Origin: M3007 sp031425155
GTDB taxonomy: Bacteria > Bacteroidota > Bacteroidia > Chitinophagales > Saprospiraceae
Length of the DNA: 64,000 nt
Direction: 5' to 3'
NCBI GenBank assembly: GCA_031425155.1
Contig: JANPIV010000041.1
Span: 62,001-126,000, forward strand
Positions 26,871 through 36,556 of this stretch are shown piece after piece. Each line of letters begins with the position of its first letter. The first letter of the stretch is position 1. The notes under the pieces are model-generated. The model was not told where the DNA came from. It ran no database searches and was given only the letters and a program-made list of their open reading frames with translations. A program made the position numbers and the translations under genes.

Positions 26871-27916
26871 AAATTTCCCTTATTATTTGTACCTACAAAA
26901 GGCCCCAGGCAGTATGCGATCTGTTGCGTTCGGTCGAGAAACAGGAAATTTTACCCTTCGAGGTTTTGGTGATTGATGGCTCACCGGACACTAGTACGCA
27001 AAATGCTGTTTCCACCCGGCATTTCAAACTGAATCTTCACTACGTTAAAGTAAGTGCGGAAGAACGTGGCCTTACACGACAGCGAAACGTTGGCATTACG
27101 CAGGTCAACCCTTTATGCGAGATCATTGCTTTTCTGGATGACGATATTGAATTGACCCCGGGTTATTTTAAACACATACTTGAGACTTATCAATCATACC
27201 CTGAAGCAGTCGGCGTTGGCGGGCTTGATATAAAGGCCAATGATTGGCAACCTTTGGATGAAGTAGAGCATTATTCTTCCTTTTCTACTTACACTTTTGA
27301 TGGTTGGGTAATGCAAGAGCCTGCACGATACAAAATTAGAAAAGCATTTGGTTTGTTATCTCGACTGCCGCCTGGGAAAATTCCACTTTTTTCACATGGC
27401 CGCTCTACATTACCGCCTAGCGGAAATACTTATGAGGTTGAACATTTTATGGGCGGCATTGCCTCTTATAAAAAAATATTATTCCAAAAAATAGTATTTT
27501 CAAATTATTTTGAAGGTTATGGGTTGTATGAGGACATGGATTTTACGGTCAGGGCTTCCAGACTCGGAAAATTATATATCAATACTGCTGCACAGGTGCT
27601 TCACCATCACGATCCGGGCGGTCGCCCCAACCAATTCAAATATGGCCAAATGGTTGTGCGCAATGGCTGGTATGTATGGCGGCTCAAGCACTCTTCGCCC
27701 GGATTTATCAATGTATTTAAATGGCATGTCATCACTGTACTCTTAGCACACCTCCGCTTAGCTAATGTTCTGACCAATAGAAAACAACGTATGGAAGCAC
27801 TGACGGAGTGGGCAGGGAGGATGTCAGCCTGGGTCAAACTTTGGTTTTCAAAACCTAAAAGTGCTACTTTCGTATTTCTGTCGCTTTGTCTCCAAATTTA
27901 CAAAAGCACACTTTAG
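26867..27916 (+). CDS. Glycosyltransferase family 2
   Basis: 349 residues with a GT-A fold: SLIICTYKRPQAVCDLLRSV at the N-terminus, ERGLTRQRNVGI near 65, the metal-binding IAFLDDDIELTPGY near 86, and an ED motif in YGLYEDMDFTVRAS near 220. It is soluble or loosely membrane attached and transfers one sugar with inversion. ATGA overlap with the preceding GT4 gene. Confidence 0.88.
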   Translation: MKISLIICTYKRPQAVCDLLRSVEKQEILPFEVLVIDGSPDTSTQNAVSTRHFKLNLHYVKVSAEERGLTRQRNVGITQVNPLCEIIAFLDDDIELTPGYFKHILETYQSYPEAVGVGGLDIKANDWQPLDEVEHYSSFSTYTFDGWVMQEPARYKIRKAFGLLSRLPPGKIPLFSHGRSTLPPSGNTYEVEHFMGGIASYKKILFQKIVFSNYFEGYGLYEDMDFTVRASRLGKLYINTAAQVLHHHDPGGRPNQFKYGQMVVRNGWYVWRLKHSSPGFINVFKWHVITVLLAHLRLANVLTNRKQRMEALTEWAGRMSAWVKLWFSKPKSATFVFLSLCLQIYKSTL

Positions 27917-27930
27917 TATAGTGTTTAGAT

Positions 27931-28860
27931 ATGTTTGAGTCTATCATTCATCCTGATACCCGCTCCAGGCTGATATCAATAACTAATGAACATTACGTAT
28001 TCGAAGATGGATCAAATCTTCAAATCCATAATGGCACCCCTATACTTTTTAGTAAAGATTCAATATTTGACGCAGATAGCATTATAAAAAATAAAAAAAC
28101 CACTCAGGATAATGCCCAACTAGACACCACTAATATTAAAAATTATATTCGCAGAAAGCTACTTCCGGCACTTTGTACTGATTTTAATATTGAAAACAGA
28201 TATGAGAACTTAGCAAAATTGTTACCTGCCGGAAGTCGTATATTAATTATTGGAGCAGGAGAAAAAATTAAATATTATAAAGATAAGTTTTCAGAGTGCC
28301 AAGTAATAACTTCTGACGTGCATAATGAATTTATGCCGGATTACATCTTTGACGGTCATTTTATACCCTTTATTGACGGTGTTTTTGACATGGTTCTGGC
28401 AGCCCAGGTTATAGAGCATACTATCAACCCATGGCGGTTTTGCCAGGAATTGCAAAGGGTCACGAAAATAGGTGGGTTATTACAAATAGAAGCTCCGCAG
28501 AATTATCCTTATCATGCTGAACCTTATGATTTCTTTCGGTTTACTTACACGGGTATGCGAAGTCTATTTCCGCAATGTGCGGTTATTCAGGCTGAGATAA
28601 CAGAAGGTAATGCCTCTATGATTGCAGTAACAATATCAAACTATCTTATTAATACCAGCTCAAAAAGGATGATCAGACGTAGCTGGCTATTTATAACGCG
28701 TTTATTGCTGGGTTGGTTAAAATATTTGGATAGATTCCAACCATCACTGAACAGACGTACCGTTTCGATGCCTAAAGGATATGCCTTTACTTTTAAAAAA
28801 GATTCGGTACAAAGAAGACCGGTTGAATTATTAAATGAATTTTATAAATTGGATCGGTGA
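27931..28860 (+). CDS. Methyltransferase-like protein, degenerate SAM loop
   Basis: 309 residues. After an N-terminal segment (about 1-75), a class I fold shows RILIIGAGEKIKYY near 107, where the usual glycine-rich D-x-G-x-G-x-G loop is weak. FDMVLAAQVIEHTINPWRFCQEL and RVTKIGGLLQIEAPQNYPYHAEPYDFFRFT match many methyltransferases of sugar loci. Likely still a methyltransferase, but the loop deserves checking. Followed by GTGA overlap. Confidence 0.75.
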   Translation: MFESIIHPDTRSRLISITNEHYVFEDGSNLQIHNGTPILFSKDSIFDADSIIKNKKTTQDNAQLDTTNIKNYIRRKLLPALCTDFNIENRYENLAKLLPAGSRILIIGAGEKIKYYKDKFSECQVITSDVHNEFMPDYIFDGHFIPFIDGVFDMVLAAQVIEHTINPWRFCQELQRVTKIGGLLQIEAPQNYPYHAEPYDFFRFTYTGMRSLFPQCAVIQAEITEGNASMIAVTISNYLINTSSKRMIRRSWLFITRLLLGWLKYLDRFQPSLNRRTVSMPKGYAFTFKKDSVQRRPVELLNEFYKLDR

Positions 28861-29984
28861 CTTTTTTGATAGTAACCCATGTGCCGCATAAATATTTCAA
28901 TGGAGATTATTTTGCTTATGGGCCTTATATTCGGGAAATGAATCTTTGGATTAAAAGCACTGATAAAGTATTAATTGTAGCCCCTCTTAATGCTAACACA
29001 ACATACGATACCATTGATCTTTGTTATAAACATCATAATATTGATTTCTTGGCAACTCAGCCATTTAGCTTGCTTGGAACACGATCTGTAATATCTGCTT
29101 TTTTAAATATTCCGAATATCCTTTTAACTACTTATATAGCTATGCGCCGTGCCGATCATATCCACCTGCGTTGTCCCGGCAACATGGGACTAATAGGATG
29201 TGTAATACAGATTTTTTTTCCAAATAAACCTAAAACGGCCAAATATGCAGGTAACTGGGATTGGAACCTGAAACAAGCGTGGTCCTACCGGCTACAACAG
29301 TACATACTGCGAAATACTTTTCTGACACGCAACATGACGGCATTAGTGTATGGCGACTGGCCTGACCGTACCAGGAATATCCGACCGTTTTTCACTGCCA
29401 GCTATAGAGAACAGGAGGCCATACCGACTCCCCCCCGTTTGCTGACACAGGATGCCGTGATCCGCCTGATTTTTGTTGGGACATTGACAGAAAACAAACG
29501 CCCGATACTGGCGATTGAGACAGTAGTCTTATTGCAAACCCAGGGTTTTAAGGTGCAGCTCGATCTGTTTGGGGAAGGAGTGGAAAGGGGCATTTTGACC
29601 CAAAAAATCCTGGATAATAACTTGCTGTCAAGTGTAAATCTTCATGGAAATGTATCTGCGGAAACCATAAAAGAGGCTTATCAATCGGCACATTTCCTGG
29701 TATTCGCTTCCCGCACCGAAGGCTGGCCGAAAGCAGTAGCCGAGGCGATGTTTTGGGGGTGTTTACCATTGACAACATCGGTATCCTGTGTGCCCCAAAT
29801 GTTGGGCTACGGCAGCCGGGGCGATCTGGTGGAGCCTGATGCAGCTGCTATTACCGGCATTATAACTAACTATACTGCGTATCCCGAGCATTACACTACC
29901 AAATGTCAGGCAGCAATGGAATGGTCGCGAAATTATACCCTGGAATTTTTTGAGGCTGAAATAAGCCGTATTGTACGACCATGA
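28857..29984 (+). CDS. Glycosyltransferase family 4
   Basis: 375 residues, GTG start overlapping the preceding stop. The donor domain carries IRLIFVGTLTENKRPILAIE near 201, VQLDLFGEGVERG near 233 and the conserved FASRTEGWPKAVAEAMFWGCLPLTT near 281, including both family glutamates. RPFF and the absence of a signal peptide fit a cytoplasmic enzyme building the lipid-linked repeat. Confidence 0.88.
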   Translation: MTFLIVTHVPHKYFNGDYFAYGPYIREMNLWIKSTDKVLIVAPLNANTTYDTIDLCYKHHNIDFLATQPFSLLGTRSVISAFLNIPNILLTTYIAMRRADHIHLRCPGNMGLIGCVIQIFFPNKPKTAKYAGNWDWNLKQAWSYRLQQYILRNTFLTRNMTALVYGDWPDRTRNIRPFFTASYREQEAIPTPPRLLTQDAVIRLIFVGTLTENKRPILAIETVVLLQTQGFKVQLDLFGEGVERGILTQKILDNNLLSSVNLHGNVSAETIKEAYQSAHFLVFASRTEGWPKAVAEAMFWGCLPLTTSVSCVPQMLGYGSRGDLVEPDAAAITGIITNYTAYPEHYTTKCQAAMEWSRNYTLEFFEAEISRIVRP

Positions 29985-31060
29985 CCCGTGTATTACATCT
30001 TATAGATTCTCTGGCCCTTGGGGGGGCGGAACGCGTTGCCGTCAATTTAGCAAATGAGCAAATTCGGGCAGGATATAAAGCATGGCTTTGTGCTACCCGT
30101 GCAGAAGGACCGTTGAAGGAAAAAATTACTTACACCAGCCAATATATTTTTTTAGAGAAACAAAGTGCTCTGGATTTTTCGGCTTTTTTTCGCTTGGTAA
30201 AACTATTGCGTCGTGAAAGAATCGAAGTTGTTCATGCACACTCTTCTTCGCTTTTCTGGGGAGTAGTAGCTAAATGGTTTACAGGCTGCAAATTAGTGTG
30301 GCACGATCATGCCGGTGAATGGGATGCGAGAGGAAAGTTCTTTTTGCAACTATGTTCTTTACACATAAATAGTATCTGTAGTGTGAACAAGGAGTTAGCC
30401 GATTGGTCACGTAAATATCTTTGGATTGCTCCTGAGAAAGTACATCACGTTAATCATTTTGCGACACTGAATAAATATCAAGATAGAAATCCAGGTAACA
30501 CTACTAATATCCTGTGTGTGGCCAATCTTCGCGTACAAAAGGATCACCTGAATTTATTGGCAGCTGTACATCAGGTAGCCAAATCTATTGAACAAAAAGA
30601 CTGGATGGTCTATTTGGTGGGCGACGATACTGATACTACATATAAGAAAATTCTGGAAGATAAAACGGAGGCATTAGGGATTTCAGCAATCATTCGGTTT
30701 GCAGGTCCACAAGCCGATATAGAATCATGGCTATTCAAATCGCATATAGGCGTTCTGTCTTCCCGATCCGAAGGCTTACCTGTCGCATTGTTAGAATATG
30801 GTCTGGCCGGTTTAGCGGTGGTATGTACCGATGTAGGAGCATGCAAAGAAGTGTTGGGAGGGGGAAAATACGGAATATTAGTGCCGCCCGCCGACAGTGC
30901 TGCGCTGGGGGATGCTCTGCTTTCACTTTTACTGGATGCCGGGTTACGTCAACGGCTTGGGGCATCACTGGCAGCGCATACCGTAGCTAATTACTCTGCC
31001 GAGGCGGCGGTCCGTCAACTGGAGAACATTTACCGGGAGGTTTTGCATCGTGAGAGGTGA
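29981..31060 (+). CDS. Glycosyltransferase family 4
   Basis: 359 residues with RVLHLIDSLALGGAERVAVNL at the start, the classic GGAE acceptor loop of GT4. VVHAHSSSLFWG and LVWHDHAGEWDARG follow. NTTNILCVANLRVQKDHLNLL near 170 opens the donor domain and VLSSRSEGLPVALLEYGLAGLAVV near 257 is the E-x7-E element. ATGA overlap with the previous GT4. Confidence 0.9.
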   Translation: MTRVLHLIDSLALGGAERVAVNLANEQIRAGYKAWLCATRAEGPLKEKITYTSQYIFLEKQSALDFSAFFRLVKLLRRERIEVVHAHSSSLFWGVVAKWFTGCKLVWHDHAGEWDARGKFFLQLCSLHINSICSVNKELADWSRKYLWIAPEKVHHVNHFATLNKYQDRNPGNTTNILCVANLRVQKDHLNLLAAVHQVAKSIEQKDWMVYLVGDDTDTTYKKILEDKTEALGISAIIRFAGPQADIESWLFKSHIGVLSSRSEGLPVALLEYGLAGLAVVCTDVGACKEVLGGGKYGILVPPADSAALGDALLSLLLDAGLRQRLGASLAAHTVANYSAEAAVRQLENIYREVLHRER

Positions 31061-31101
31061 ATCATGAAATACTTTCATTGATAACCCATAGGCTGATATA
31101 G

Positions 31102-32499
31102 GTGCTGCAACGAATAGGCAATGATAAAAACCTGTTGTTTTGGTCTATGTTCCACATTATCTTGGGCATAGCAAGCACTTTAAGTAAAATACCCTTAGTA
31201 ATATGGTTTTATATAGTACTATTTACGACACTACCATCCATATTTAGCCGGTTGCAAAGTAAAAACAAAGCAATGATTGCTCTGTTAGTTACTTATTTGG
31301 GTTCATTTGAAATAGTAGCGAGGATGACCTCAACGTCTCCCTTAATACCTTATGAAATAGGGAAATATTTGACGTTTTTATTATTATTGTATGGAATAAT
31401 TAGCAGCACAAATAAGTACAGTCCAAAAGGCTGGGTTTTGTTGCTATTATTGCTGCCATCACTTTTTTTTGACTTGAGTGGTATGGTGAATAACTATAAC
31501 ATGCTGGTATTTAATATATTGGGTCCAATCAATGTGTGCCTCGCCATCATTTTTTTTTCTAACTATCGCACTAATCTTGTTTCATTTCAACATATTTTAA
31601 GGTTGTTAATGTATCCGCTTTTAGCAGTTTTATCTTTTGCGTACATAAAAACACCAAAATACGACGATATTGCTTTTAGTTTAGGGGCCAATTTTGATAC
31701 ATCCGGAGGTTTTGGCTCTAATCAAGTTTCAACAGCCATTGGATTAGGTTTTTTTTTACTGTTTGTTTTTCGATTAAATCGGTGGACATTTTCCAGTAAC
31801 CGATTGTTAGATGGTCTCCTCTTGTTTGGTTTTATATTGCAAGGCCTGCTGACTTTCTCGCGCGGAGGTATGGTTGGCGGTGTTTTGGGTATTATTCTTG
31901 TGTTAATTAGTCTGGCAAAAAACCGGAAAAAAACAGAAAAAACCTACAGCCTTCGTGCGGTTATAAAATACGCATTCATAGGTCTGGCATTAGTAGTGGC
32001 TACATTTTTAGTAGTTAATAATATAACCGGGGGCCTGTTGAAATTGAGATATCAGGGAGAGACTACCGGAACGCTGGCCGGGACAAGAGAAAAAACCCTC
32101 AACACACTTACTTCTGATCGTTTTGACATATTCATCGGTGACCTGGAATTGTGGTCTGATCATTTACTATTAGGTGTCGGCGTTGGCGCATCGCGTTTTT
32201 TACGCTCCCAAGTAAATGATTTAGCCGCACATATCGAGCTCAGTAGGTTATTGGCAGAACATGGTGTTTTGGGTTTGTTATTCTTCCTGATATTAATGAG
32301 CGTTTTTTTCTCAAAAAAACGGGACAAAAAATTGCCCATAGTTTATGCAGTCCAACTGGCACTTTTCTTTATCGCTATTTATACCACTTTTCATGCCGCA
32401 ATGCGTACGTTCGTAACTCCTTTATTGATTGGTGTAAGCCTGATATATGTAACTGAATATAAACTACCTATGCAGAAAGCCGATATAGATTCAAACTAA
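31102..32499 (+). CDS. O-antigen polymerase/ligase-like membrane protein (Wzy_C family)
   Basis: 465 residues with roughly 11-12 hydrophobic segments. The periplasmic Wzy/WaaL signature region is visible: LLTFSRGGMVGGVLG near 250, then a long loop (about 310-365) holding RYQGETTGTLAGTREKTLNT, and LLGVGVGASRFL...LSRLLAEHGVLGLLFFL near 350-400. Such proteins either polymerise repeats (Wzy) or attach glycan to a lipid core (WaaL). With a Wzm/Wzt exporter in the same locus a ligase role is as likely as a polymerase role. GTG start. Confidence 0.85.
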   Translation: MLQRIGNDKNLLFWSMFHIILGIASTLSKIPLVIWFYIVLFTTLPSIFSRLQSKNKAMIALLVTYLGSFEIVARMTSTSPLIPYEIGKYLTFLLLLYGIISSTNKYSPKGWVLLLLLLPSLFFDLSGMVNNYNMLVFNILGPINVCLAIIFFSNYRTNLVSFQHILRLLMYPLLAVLSFAYIKTPKYDDIAFSLGANFDTSGGFGSNQVSTAIGLGFFLLFVFRLNRWTFSSNRLLDGLLLFGFILQGLLTFSRGGMVGGVLGIILVLISLAKNRKKTEKTYSLRAVIKYAFIGLALVVATFLVVNNITGGLLKLRYQGETTGTLAGTREKTLNTLTSDRFDIFIGDLELWSDHLLLGVGVGASRFLRSQVNDLAAHIELSRLLAEHGVLGLLFFLILMSVFFSKKRDKKLPIVYAVQLALFFIAIYTTFHAAMRTFVTPLLIGVSLIYVTEYKLPMQKADIDSN

Positions 32500-32522
32500 A
32501 TTCCCTGTTGTCGCACAATCTA

Positions 32523-33596
32523 ATGGTGAAATCACGTAAAATCCTTTTTTTAGGCGAAACTTATCGGGCTGATGCCATGACCTGGCTGCAAGGATTAAAG
32601 GAATTCGGAAATTTTGAAATAATCACTTTTGAACTGGTATATGCGGGTGCAGGGATGAAAAGATTTTTCCGTTTAGCGGAATTCGTTACGGCTGTCTTCA
32701 AAGTTCGACACTTGATCAAATTAGAAAAACCAGACCTGATCATTGCAGAGCGGGTTACCAGTTATGGTTTTATGGCCGCTTTAACCGGATTTCAACCTTA
32801 CATTGTAGCCCAGCAAGGTATTACCGATATCTATCCCCCGGATGCTGTTTCCGCACCGTTCAAGGTCCTGATCCAAAAATATACTTTTCGCAAAGTAAGC
32901 CTGATCCATGCCTGGGGGCAAGCCATGACGGTGAGCATGTTAAAGCATGGGGCAGATAAAAGCAAAATTCTGGTGTTGCCAAAAGGGATTGACCTGAATA
33001 AATTTAATTATTCGGCTCAAAAAAAGATGGATAAAATCAGAGCGATCGTTACCCGCAGTCTTACCCCGGATTACCGGCACCATATTATTCTGAAAGCATT
33101 TGCTGAAATTAAAAAAGCAGGTATTCCCTTTGAAGTGACTATTGTGGGCGATGGAATACTACTCAACGAATTGATCGCACTAAGTCGTTCGCTGGATCTC
33201 GAAACGGAAGTGCTGTTTACCGGGCGAATTCCTAACTATACGTTATCTGATTATCTCCGCGCCAGCAACCTTTATATATCTATGCCCGCTACGGAAGGTA
33301 TGTCGGCCTCCTTGTTGGAAGCGTTTGCCACCGGGTGTTATCCCATAGTGAGTGATTTGCCAGGAAACCGAGCCTGGATAGAACATAATGTCAATGGAAT
33401 GCTGGTCCCGGTTGACCGGGTTGATCTGCTGACAGAAGCAATATCTGACTTCTGGGGGCGGAAGGAAGAGGCTTTGGGAACGACTTTAGAGATGAATTTA
33501 AAAATTATACAGCAAAAAGCTGATTATTCCAAAAATATGAAGCACATTGCAGACATATACCACCAAATTATTAGCCAACATCAATCAGACCCCTAG
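32523..33596 (+). CDS. Glycosyltransferase family 4
   Basis: 357 residues from ATG 32523 (MVKSRKILFLGETYRADA); a TTG five codons earlier is less likely. ILVLPKGIDLNKFN near 157 and YISMPATEGMSASLLEAFATGCYPIVSDLPGNRAWI near 258 are the GT4 donor-site elements with both glutamates. It follows the Wzy-like gene and is 3 bases before the second asnB. Confidence 0.88.
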   Translation: MVKSRKILFLGETYRADAMTWLQGLKEFGNFEIITFELVYAGAGMKRFFRLAEFVTAVFKVRHLIKLEKPDLIIAERVTSYGFMAALTGFQPYIVAQQGITDIYPPDAVSAPFKVLIQKYTFRKVSLIHAWGQAMTVSMLKHGADKSKILVLPKGIDLNKFNYSAQKKMDKIRAIVTRSLTPDYRHHIILKAFAEIKKAGIPFEVTIVGDGILLNELIALSRSLDLETEVLFTGRIPNYTLSDYLRASNLYISMPATEGMSASLLEAFATGCYPIVSDLPGNRAWIEHNVNGMLVPVDRVDLLTEAISDFWGRKEEALGTTLEMNLKIIQQKADYSKNMKHIADIYHQIISQHQSDP

Positions 33597-33599
33597 TCC

Positions 33600-35474
33600 A
33601 TGTGCGGTATTAATGGAATTATTCATTTTGAAACCAGTCGGAATATTGACCAATTTCAAATTATTGCCATGCGCGATTCCATGCGCCACCGGGGGCCCGA
33701 TGGTGCCGGTTTGTACGTCTCCAAAAACGTTGGGTTGGGGCATCGCCGTTTATCTATTATAGATCTGAGTGAAGCCGCAGCTCAGCCTTTCACTACCACA
33801 GGCGGGCGCTATACCATCGTATTTAACGGAGAAATATTTAACTATCGGGAATTGAAGAGCGATCTTCTCTCTGATGGAATTCGGTTCCGGTCTTCGTCAG
33901 ATACAGAGATTTTGCTCCACCTCTATATAAAATATGGGAACAGCTGTTTAGATAAACTAAACGGGATGTTTTCTTTTGTGATTTGGGATGATGTCAAAAA
34001 AACTTTATTTTGTGCCCGTGACCGTATAGGAGTAAAACCTTTCTATTATGCACTATACAATAATAGCTTTTATTTTGCATCAGAGCCCAAAGCACTGTTT
34101 TTTGCGGGGGTTCCGGCCACAGTAAACAAACCTGCACTCAATGAATTACTCCTGTTCAGGTATGTTGCCGGCGAAAATACTACTTTTAAGTATGTAAAAC
34201 GGTTATTGCCCGGGTATTTTATATCTATTAAAGATGCGAATATCATCTTTGAGCGCTGGTGGAACCTTCCTGATAAGATTAAAGAAAATCGCGAAAATCT
34301 ACCAAAAGAGCCATTTAAATGGTTCGAAGAAATATTCTATTCTTCGGTAAACTATCGGACCATTAGCGATGTACCAGTTGGACTGATGTTGAGCGGCGGG
34401 CTTGATTCAGGAAGTATTGCCGTTGCATTGAGCAAACTCGGGCAGTCTGAAAAGGCCGCTTTTACCGTTACATTTGATGAGTCTGGATATAATGAAGGAC
34501 CATTAGCGGAACTGGTTGCCAATAAATTTGGCTTGAAATACTTTAGCTTGTCTATCAAGGGCAATGACCTGTTAGATAAGATAAAAGAAGCAACCTGGTA
34601 TCATGATGAGCCATTAGTCCATCTGAATGATGCTCAAATGCTTGCGCTGTCACAATATGCCAAAAAATACGTATCTGTTCTTCTGTCAGGAGAGGGAAGT
34701 GATGAGCTGATGGGAGGCTATGTCAGATATAAACCGCTGCAATATTATAATTTGACCAATCGGTTTCATTTTACGGTTAATATTTTACGGTATTTCAAGA
34801 CCACAGGCTTCGTGAACCGACTGGATAAGTTAGTTCGGTATTTAAAAATTCCTGATGTGAAAGCACAGGTCTTACTTAATGCTTCTGTTGTGTACCCCCA
34901 GGATTTGCTTGAATTAAATGTAAAACTGAACCTGGAAGAATTTGAATACCGTCAGCGCACTTTAAAAGAAGCCATAGATCTGTATCCGAATGAACCGGCA
35001 AGACAAGCGATGTATATGGATTTTTTTACGCACATGGCTTCCGTATTAGATCGTAATGACAGAATGACTATGGGAGCTGGCATAGAATGCCGTACTCCAT
35101 TCATGGATTATCGTTTGATGGAGATGATACCAGCCCTGCCTTCGAATATCTTACTAAAAGGCAAAAAAGGAAAATATTTGCTTTATAACAGTGTTGCCAG
35201 GCATCTGCCCGAGCAAGTAAAAAAATTCAAAAAAGTAGGGTTTAGTGTTCCCTGGACCAAATACCTGAAAGAGAATCATATAACTAATGACGTTAATAAT
35301 ATTTTTAAAGATGGATTCATTCCTGAACTATTTGAAGATTTAGATTTGAAAAAAGTGATGATAGATTTCAGAAATGGTAAGCCTGCGGCTATAGCTTTGG
35401 TTCCTCAACTACTTATGGTTGAAATATGGGGGCAGAACTATCTTGATCGGTTTGTCTCGCGTCAAGAGTATTAA
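33600..35474 (+). CDS. asnB: AsnB-like glutamine-dependent amidotransferase (second copy)
   Basis: 624 residues with MCGINGIIHF, so Cys2 is the glutaminase nucleophile. MRHRGPDGAGL, NGEIFNYRELK and the ATP loop LSGGLDSGS near 263 are present, along with LSGEGSDELMGGY near 363. It is longer than and clearly diverged from the copy at 15481-17187, so they probably amidate different uronic acids or different positions of the repeat. Free asparagine synthesis cannot be excluded. Confidence 0.88.
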   Translation: MCGINGIIHFETSRNIDQFQIIAMRDSMRHRGPDGAGLYVSKNVGLGHRRLSIIDLSEAAAQPFTTTGGRYTIVFNGEIFNYRELKSDLLSDGIRFRSSSDTEILLHLYIKYGNSCLDKLNGMFSFVIWDDVKKTLFCARDRIGVKPFYYALYNNSFYFASEPKALFFAGVPATVNKPALNELLLFRYVAGENTTFKYVKRLLPGYFISIKDANIIFERWWNLPDKIKENRENLPKEPFKWFEEIFYSSVNYRTISDVPVGLMLSGGLDSGSIAVALSKLGQSEKAAFTVTFDESGYNEGPLAELVANKFGLKYFSLSIKGNDLLDKIKEATWYHDEPLVHLNDAQMLALSQYAKKYVSVLLSGEGSDELMGGYVRYKPLQYYNLTNRFHFTVNILRYFKTTGFVNRLDKLVRYLKIPDVKAQVLLNASVVYPQDLLELNVKLNLEEFEYRQRTLKEAIDLYPNEPARQAMYMDFFTHMASVLDRNDRMTMGAGIECRTPFMDYRLMEMIPALPSNILLKGKKGKYLLYNSVARHLPEQVKKFKKVGFSVPWTKYLKENHITNDVNNIFKDGFIPELFEDLDLKKVMIDFRNGKPAAIALVPQLLMVEIWGQNYLDRFVSRQEY

Positions 35475-35543
35475 GATGATTTTAGTTAATAGTAACGATC
35501 TGTTTCGCATTATTTTAGCATATAAATAGAGGAGGATTATTTT

Positions 35544-35681
35544 TTGCTAAAAGATATTCAAATACTAGGTGAAGATATATTCTGTAGTATTTCAAGTGCT
35601 CATCGCGAAAATTTTAAATTTACCTGTATATCTTACAAATTACATTTTAGGGTATCCGGTTTTTATGTGGTAATAAAATGA
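35544..35681 (+). CDS. Possible small protein, 45 aa, with strong ribosome-binding site
   Basis: A TTG-started reading of 45 codons lies in the gap before the ATP-grasp gene. A textbook AGGAGG (35530-35535) stands 8 bases before the TTG, and the stop overlaps the next start as ATGA, the junction style of this locus. The peptide begins LKDIQILGEDIFC and shows no clear domain or membrane helix. It could be a real small protein, a translational coupling leader or a gene remnant. Confidence 0.4.
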   Translation: MLKDIQILGEDIFCSISSAHRENFKFTCISYKLHFRVSGFYVVIK

Positions 35682-36556
35682 AACATTCCTTCTTTTTAAT
35701 TTGGTACTTTGCTTGTCGGTATATATTTATTATTATCCCTGATAAACTGTTTTTTCAATTTATTAGTTGGGTAACGCATATACGATTGGGCTATAAGTTC
35801 TCTTTTTTAAAATTAAGTAGTCCACAAACTTTTAATGAAAAACTAAATTATTTAAAATTGCTGCCACTTAATCACACGTATAGCATCCTAGCAGATAAAT
35901 TTTTAGTGCGGGATTATGTAAAAAAAACAATTGGAGAAAAATATCTTATTCCACTTTTGGGAGTATATGAATACGCGCAGCAAATAAATTTTGATAGCCT
36001 TCCCGATAGTTTTATTTTAAAAACAAACCACGGCTCAGGCTGGAATATAATATGCAGAGAAAAATCAACTTTGGACAAGAAAAAAGCGATAAAACTTCTA
36101 AAAAGATGGTTGTCTTTCAATGCTTATTATTTATCACGAGAAAAACAATATAAAAACATAAAGCCCCTTGTTATTTGCGAACAGCTTTTGGAATATGAGC
36201 TTTATGATTATAAGTTTTTTTGTTTCAATGGTAGGCCTGAATTTTTACAAATAGATATAGATAGATTCTCTAATCACCGTAGAGCTTTTTTTGATATGGA
36301 ATGGCGAAAGCTGCCATTTAGTATTCGGTACAAAATCTCCGAAAAAAATATTCCAAAGCCTATCCAATTACAGGAAATGATCTCGGTAGCTACTATGCTT
36401 TCAAAAGGCATTATATTTTGTAGAGTAGATATGTATGTACATCGAAACCAGATTTATTTTGGTGAAATGACTTTCATTCCCGGTGGCGGGAATGAGCCAT
36501 TTTCACCGCCGGAATATGATAAAGTCGTTGGTAACTATTTAAGTATATATCAGTGA
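35678..36556 (+). CDS. ATP-grasp protein of the TupA family
   Basis: 292 residues matching the TupA-type ATP-grasp family named for teichuronopeptide synthesis: SPQTFNEKLNYLKLLP near 48, LADKFLVRDYVKK, FILKTNHGSGWNIIC near 111, YDYKFFCFNGRPEFLQID near 175 and the metal loop CRVDMY...IYFGEMTFIPGGG near 248-272. Such enzymes usually make an amide bond between a carboxylate (for example of a uronic acid) and an amino acid, or ligate a similar group, using ATP. This fits the uronic acids implied elsewhere in the locus. Ends with GTGA overlap. Confidence 0.85.
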   Translation: MKHSFFLIWYFACRYIFIIIPDKLFFQFISWVTHIRLGYKFSFLKLSSPQTFNEKLNYLKLLPLNHTYSILADKFLVRDYVKKTIGEKYLIPLLGVYEYAQQINFDSLPDSFILKTNHGSGWNIICREKSTLDKKKAIKLLKRWLSFNAYYLSREKQYKNIKPLVICEQLLEYELYDYKFFCFNGRPEFLQIDIDRFSNHRRAFFDMEWRKLPFSIRYKISEKNIPKPIQLQEMISVATMLSKGIIFCRVDMYVHRNQIYFGEMTFIPGGGNEPFSPPEYDKVVGNYLSIYQ

